Made by a program: the position numbers and the translations under genes | Shown here: one piece after another, positions 58,434-64,000 of the stretch | Numbering within the stretch: the first letter of the stretch is position 1 | Layout of the letters: every line of letters begins with the position of its first letter | Assembly (NCBI GenBank): GCA_025738555.1 | Contig: JAOVFP010000023.1 | Location: 868,001 to 932,000 of the forward strand | DNA: 64,000 nt | Direction of reading: 5' to 3' | Source: Cyathus striatus | Lineage: Eukaryota; Basidiomycota; Agaricomycetes; Agaricales; Nidulariaceae | Notes under the pieces: model-generated | The model's input: the letters and a program-made list of their open reading frames with translations, nothing else | Database searches by the model: none | What the model was told of the DNA's origin: nothing

Positions 58434-61400
58434 CTAAAAACTACGAACATGATCGAGAGCTTCCGATGAAGAGAGAAGATTCATGTGGTCTGGTATGTTC
58501 CCGTTGTTCTGAGTAGGACGGTTAAACTTTGTGCGAAAAAAAAGCTGAAATGTACCGACAAGGGATAGTTCATTCATATCCCTTATGTTCATACGAAGAT
58601 CCAGAGGCAGCCTGGAAGGAAGTACAAGCACGTGGACTGTCGGGGTGTACGGCCTCGCGGACGCCGCTCTTTTTGAAAATGCCTGTAGCAGAGGCATAGG
58701 ATGAGACATTGAATCCTTTGCTGCAGAAATATCATACCATGGAAACGTCCAATGCAAGCCTGATGTTTTGTCTCTGTCCTCTCGCGTTGAATCCAACCAT
58801 AACGAACAATTCCCATACACAGTCGATGATATACACAGAAGATTCCGGAGACTGTTCGTTGGAGATAAAGCTAGTTGGAATAATCTATTAAAGGTATTGC
58901 ATTAGATGAAGAAAATAAACTGATATTTGCAGTAACTTGCGCTATCATTGCCGAGGCTAGCATCGACTCGCCAGATCGCTGGATCTGTTAATGCTGAGGA
59001 TTTCCTCCATTTCCAGTAATCTGCTTTGGCGAAGCTATCTTCCCCAAGAATCATCCAGAACATCTCGTCATTGTCATTTTCGCCCTCCGACAGCTCAACC
59101 ACAGAAGAACTCTGAGTTACGCTCTGTGCATACCAGAGAGCTGCCTGTCTTTCGAGTGCAGTCGAGCCACACCCATGCCACACGTAAATAGTACTGAGAA
59201 TAGACATGCAATAGCTGAAAGCAGAACAAAGATTCTTGATACCCTTGAGAGGCGTTAGTATCGTTCTCAATGTACAAAGAGGAAGTATTACCAAATCTTG
59301 TTCGTCAATGTAGATGACTCCTCCGGAGGAACGCACAAGATACATTGCAGTATTTTCAGTCGTCCAATGCGAGCGAGACCCCTGAACAACAGTTACTATG
59401 CAGGTATTTAATAGTCACGAACACAATTTGCCTGTCTTATCGTAAGTTGACCCCCAAGAACATGCACCAAATGATTCGGCTCAGAGAATTGTCGTACCAC
59501 GCACTGAAAGACGTCAGACATCTAATACTTACGGGGTTGTGGAATCTTACAGGTTCTGTACCGTACCGCTTCGCAAGTTCTTGAAGTTTAAGTTCCTCTT
59601 TCAAGCCAAACTGACTCTTTTTCCCTTTCCAACCCCACACAGTGGTCGATGCAAGACCACTGCTCTTAGATTTCGAGCGGTGTACAATAGCCAAGACCTC
59701 TGTATCGTAAAAGACATCTGTATTTTGCGACAAAACGTTAGCTGTAGAACCAACTATGCCTAGTACTTCAACTTGGATTGTTTGCGCATCATGAGACTGG
59801 ATAGGTGATTTATTTCTAAAACTGATTAACGCATCAATGTCAACCTTGGGAATCGGTGTGTCTACATGATCTTTAGTCCAGAATTGTTATAATCGAGTCA
59901 TGCGTGAACAGAAGTTTGCTGACCGAAGTGAACTGTTTTCGACTTCTTCAGTCGTTCATCGGGGAAGGCGTTGCCAGAGGGAACTTGTCTACTTGAAAGT
60001 GCTGGCAGGATTTCGGGCTTATCGGAAGCCTTAGTAGACTTACGCGATAAGGTTCCAGCTGGGGATGTAAACGGTGAAGTCTCCTCTTTTAAAACGGGCA
60101 TTGTAGGTGATGATAACCTCTCATAGGTGGACCGGCGCTTATCAACCAGAGCAGGGTTGCTAGTTTCGTTGTCATTAAGGAGACTATTTGCTCTTGGTAT
60201 TGCCTGAGGCATAGGAGCGCCATCATATTGACTAAATGAACTTGCAATGTCCATAACGGTAGCTCTATTCCCTGTACTGGGTATCCGGGCATGGCGTGGC
60301 GAGCTGGGGACAGGGAATACTTTACTCAGCCTCGCTTGTTCCCCTTCATAAGGATCTGAGCTTTCAGAAGGTCCCAGCTGATTAGCGTGGCCCAATTTAC
60401 TATGTGGCTGGAGTTGAAGCGGTTGTTTCTGAGGACTCGTCATGCCAGGAAGCGCATGTTTGAGTGGCAAGGAGGACTTCTTCTGAATATTAGGTGATGG
60501 TAACGAGTTTGGTGATACCACCTTTACACTAATGGGGCCAGATTTTTCCCATTTTTCCGCGATCTGGGTAATATTCGAAGGAAGCTTCGCGCTGACGTTC
60601 ACATGAGGTGAAGATAACGTGACTTGAGAAGGTGTGCTGGTTGACGGCGTCAGCGTAGGCACAATTTGTTTGTTGAGTGGCGGGTGGCCTTTAACATTAT
60701 CTTTGATAGGTAGACTGGATGACTTGCTTCTTCGTGGCTTTCGTGCTCTTTCTTTTGTAGGCTGTTGAGAGCAGTAGTTATATATATAATGATGCACGAA
60801 ACTTAGGATTACAGGCTTACATGACTGAGTGGTTTCACAGTAGGCTCCGGCGAGTCTGACCTGTCATGGAACCGCACCTGTTTTGTGAAAACTGGTGAAA
60901 TGTCCTGTTTGATGCCAAGCTCATCCACGACGTCGAATTCGAATTCCTCTTTGATACTTTCTGGTTTGTAAACCATCATTGTGGTAGCAGAGCCAAGATT
61001 AGTTTCTGTTCTGGCAAGGGAATCGTCGACAGAATGGACCTTGCGTAGCGATAACATGGATGGTTGTAGTGAAGTGACCATTTCCGACCGTTTGGGCGCC
61101 GTAAAAGGTGTATGAGAATCTAGAGCTTTTGTGTGAGGCTGAAATTGCATAGACGGCATAGATTTTCGCTTGGGAATAGATTGAGCTGGATTAGAAGAAG
61201 GTGAAGAGTATGTGTTTGAGGTCTCGTTAGGTCGCCATCGATCGAGGACTGTCGTTTTCCTCACAGGGTCAGACCGGGGTTTCTCTTGCATTGGAGATAC
61301 AGTACTTTGAAGCTGGCTGCTCGCCCTCACCATATTTTGTACAAAGCCACGTCCTTGTAATCGGCTAATGCTAGGAGTTGGGTCTTTCGCAGATGTTGGT

Positions 61401-62554
61401 TTCTGGAAAGCAGGTGACGGTATAATGCTTGCTGGGATCTGTGGGACGCTTGAAACAGGGCGCGGTTCGGGGAATATTGGACGGGCGAGCGATAGTGTGG
61501 ATCCAGAAGGCTTTTGGCTAGACGACGGTCGTGGAGAAGCGGGAACTGTTGCAGGGCTTATGGAAGAAGCAGTGGGGATTGGAGACCGACTGTAGCTCCT
61601 CGCCACGGGAATGGGACCAACATTGTTTTCTACAGGAAGCGTTGTACTTCGAGCCTGCCTGCGATGAACACTCAAGTTAGGGGAACTAATGGTGCGTTCG
61701 CGAATCTCTGCTTTCGATGGCGACGTGTCCCTTTTGAAGGGACTCTCGGGTCTGGTATCATTCATTGGACTTGGACGCTCAGCCGAATGCGGTTGTCTTT
61801 GTTGTTCCAGTGTTTCGACATATTTCTGGGCCACAGGAGTACTATTCCGTTTGGTCGCAAATGTCGGCCTATATCTCTCGACTGCCTCCGGATCTTCAAG
61901 GGTAGTTTTAATAGAACTTGGTTTTCCGGGTGACATCCCAGGCATTGCAACGCCGCCTCTACCAAACACAGGATGGGGTGCCTTGGGTATAGGGTCAATG
62001 AACTGAGTGGGATCATGGGCATTTTGCTGAGGAGTAAGCCGGCTAAGTCGAGGACCTGTGGCACGCCCCCCTATGAATGCTGCCAGTGATATGGGCTCTG
62101 CCTGTGCAAAGGTGGTGCGCATAGAAGGTTTGATTACAGGTTTCACGAAAACGGGAGGGTCCGGTGCGTTAGCCGTCAGTTTCCGCATAGCTTCCTCCTG
62201 ACCAAGTTGGCGATCAGAAAGGGACTTCGAGCTTTCAAAGGTTTGAGGTGCTAGAATATCCCGCTCTTTGAAATCCGCTGAACAATATCGTTATTTTATC
62301 AGCACATCTATAGAAAAATAATACTTACTGAGTTCCACGCTGTCATTCTGACCGCCATACCCTCGACTTCTACGCAAGCGTGCCCGTCGTGCAGCAGCTA
62401 TTTCTTCCTCAAGCTTCCTCTGCTCTGCTTCTTCATCTTCATCAACCTGTCGCTGGAGAGCTTTAATCTTACTCGTCCATTCCGCGAGCCCAGTCTCAGG
62501 TTTAGGATTGTCGAAGGTATGTCGCGACGAATCAGGGCCCGAGAAAGAATCCAT
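58434..62554 (-). CDS. gelsolin-repeat protein with long disordered N-terminus
   Basis: Start at 62554, MDSFSGPDSSRHTFDNPKPE, with a coiled stretch (RQVDEDEEAEQRKLEEEIAA, RRARLRRSRGYGG). About 800 residues of Ser/Pro-rich disorder follow, including VFTKQVRFHDRSDSPEP and KKSKTVHFG. The C-terminal third is gelsolin-like: VWGWKGKKSQFGLKEELKLQ and ELAKRYGTEPVRFHNP, MYLVRSSGGVIYIDEQD, STIYVWHGCGSTALERQAAL, and SVYIIDCVWELFVMVGFNAR. This last repeat ends LALDVSM, then the frame changes near 58725-58741 and goes on DISAAKDSMSHPMPLLQAFS and TVHVLVLPSRLPLDLRMNI. It ends EALDHVRSF, stop 58434-58436. Likely actin-linked (inference). The frame change looks like a single-base indel. Confidence 0.82.
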
Positions 62555-63049
62555 GAAATAAGAACTTCGAAGTGAGATCCAATGATAAAATGAAGCGACG
62601 AGTTGCAGAACAATTTACTTGGTTGATTTAAATCAAGATATTGGTATTCGATTTTAGAGGTCCAACAAAGTGCGACCGCAAGGATTCATGGAAATGTGCG
62701 AGTATCAGAACTGGGCGAGGCGAGCTGGCTTGATTTGGCGCTTGTTGTAAGGAGTTCCTATTTTGGGGATGGACCTTAGGCTTGACTTGCTCACGGATGC
62801 CAAAGGCTCTTGGCCAATTCAAACAACTCGAAAGGGGTTCAAATGCTCATATCCTTTTTGATTCTGAGAACCCTTGCAATTGTTATTGAAAAACTAAGCT
62901 ACTACCAAAAGAAAAACTATAGCTACAAATTCAACAGCACTGATATCTCCATGGTCCACTTAAGTATCGTCATGTTAAGGAATTATGTATGCACGAACCA
63001 AGCTTGGTACTCGACCGTATGAGAACATTCTACCCAGTCCATTTAGTAC
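62555..63049. other. intergenic region upstream of the gelsolin-repeat gene
   Basis: Promoter of the gelsolin-repeat gene and 3' UTR of the secreted-protein gene, both on the minus strand. No gene seen; the plus-strand frame at 62810-63022 is AT-rich and has no family match. Confidence 0.4.
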
Positions 63050-64000
63050 TTAAACGAAGGATATGTGAGCAAACAAGTATGCTAGGACGAAATACAACAC
63101 AGCCAGGTTGGTATATTTTTTCAAAGCCCCGCTGTCAAGCTTGACCGAGAATTGCCCTGCAGCGGCAGTTTCTGTTATCCCGTCAGGAGAGTTTCCGTCT
63201 GCATCTTCATTTAGAAACATTGTTTACATGCAAAAGTGGTTCTATCTCACCAGTAAACGAAGCTCCACAAATATTTTGTACTGGCTGAACAATGTTGGAC
63301 TGTGATACAATATCCGGGAAATCTTGGGTAACAATGTTCATTGCTTCCTTTGTACAATTGGTACATGCAAGATTTGTAACATTGGAAGAAGTCACTTTCT
63401 GGATGTTTCCAAGAAGATTGACGAGAGATAAGTCGTCAGATCCCAGAGACCCAATGACGTTCTCCAAGTTCTCAAGAGTCTGAGTGGCGCACAATTTACT
63501 AGCACTGTCACTGGATAGATGGGGTGTAAGTTTATAGGACGATGTCGAGAAAAACACTAACTCCTTCAGACACAGAACTCTCCGGGCAGTTGGATAAACT
63601 TGTTGCACTATATCCGTCATCTGCCCTCCCAGCGAAGAGGTATCAATCCCGAGGCTGGACAAATCTTGCGCACATCCGTTTGTCACATTGGCCACAATTG
63701 CGGCAAGGCTCCCATTGCTACATGTTCCAGAAGAACAGAGCCCCGTGAGCCAGCTGTTGACGGTTACGGGAATCGACTTCTCCGCGCCGATTGCCAATGA
63801 CAAAAACGGGGACAAGTTCATGCAAGCTGCATCTGGAGAGGCCAGTAGATTTTGCAGAGTATCAGAGCAATTAGAAGACGAGGAGACAGCAAGACTATCA
63901 GAATCAAATGTTATAATGGCGAGTACAGTGGTCGGAACAGCTCTCCAGGTACATACCTCTGCGCTGAAACGAGACCTGCTCCTAAAACCAAAGTGAAGAG
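63050..64000 (-). CDS. secreted Cys-rich protein with C-terminal hydrophobic tail (5' truncated)
   Basis: The window edge cuts the gene. The first visible exon reads LFTLVLGAGLVSAE, the end of a signal peptide, then an intron and LAVSSSSNCSDTLQNLLASP and DAACMNLSPFLSLAIGAEKS. Further on: SWLTGLCSSGTCSNGSLAAI and NVTNGCAQDLSSLG, then after an intron KLCATQTLENLENVIGSLG, NLACTNCTKEAMNIV and NICGASFTG. The last exon gives DADGNSPDGITETAAAGQFS and ends LAVLYFVLAYLFAHISFV with TAA at 63050-63052. The hydrophobic end after a small-residue stretch suggests a GPI anchor. Such paired-Cys secreted proteins are common in agaricomycetes; function unknown. Confidence 0.72.

Overview
This window reads as nuclear DNA of a filamentous basidiomycete, most likely a mushroom-forming agaricomycete. 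Genes are packed on both strands, most are split by many 50-65 nt GT-AG introns, and the protein families (class 3 lipase, GH17, Ser/Thr-rich single-pass membrane protein, DIRS-type retroelement) fit that group. I saw no CRISPR array, rRNA or convincing tRNA. All identifications come from reading translated exons by eye; no search was run.

Layout. 1-12.4 kb: the 3' end of a possible Rad26/ATRIP-type checkpoint gene, a secreted class 3 lipase (-), a coiled-coil protein with Gly/Glu-rich repeats (+), a monocarboxylate-type MFS transporter (-), an amidohydrolase-like gene (+) and a long low-complexity hypothetical (+). 12.6-17.8 kb: a decayed tyrosine-recombinase retrotransposon (gag, RT-RNase H, YR) whose ends keep what looks like the recombination site: 17-bp inverted arms next to a 6-bp core present in the same orientation at both ends. 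A 284-bp MITE with TA duplication follows. 18.7-30.6 kb: housekeeping block with CCT6, SET9 (H4K20 methyltransferase), five-unit polyubiquitin, a FAM72-domain protein and RRP17. 31.4-32.6 kb: a 1,265-bp Mutator-like element (209-bp TIRs, perfect 9-bp target duplication) sitting 111 bp upstream of the SNARE gene BOS1. 34-48.3 kb: metallo-beta-lactamase protein, Ser/Thr-rich membrane protein, P5B ATPase (YPK9/ATP13A2 type), SDR, nucleolar FKBP, ARPC4 and a GNAT. 48.5-49.4 kb: a Harbinger-like MITE (41-bp TIRs, TAA duplication). 49.8-64 kb: a HIRAN-SNF2-RING helicase of Rad5/HLTF type divergent from NSE4, a GH17-like glucanase, a gelsolin-repeat protein and a truncated secreted protein.

Functional themes: genome maintenance and chromatin (Rad5-like, NSE4, SET9, possible ATRIP), protein folding and ribosome assembly (CCT6, FKBP, RRP17), actin (ARPC4, gelsolin repeats), secretion and wall enzymes. 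Several conserved genes carry what look like single-base frameshifts, so indel errors in the assembly must be considered before calling any of them broken. The most striking signals are the two elements with intact end structure: the YR retrotransposon and the MuDR-like two-gene element with convergent reading frames starting just inside each TIR.
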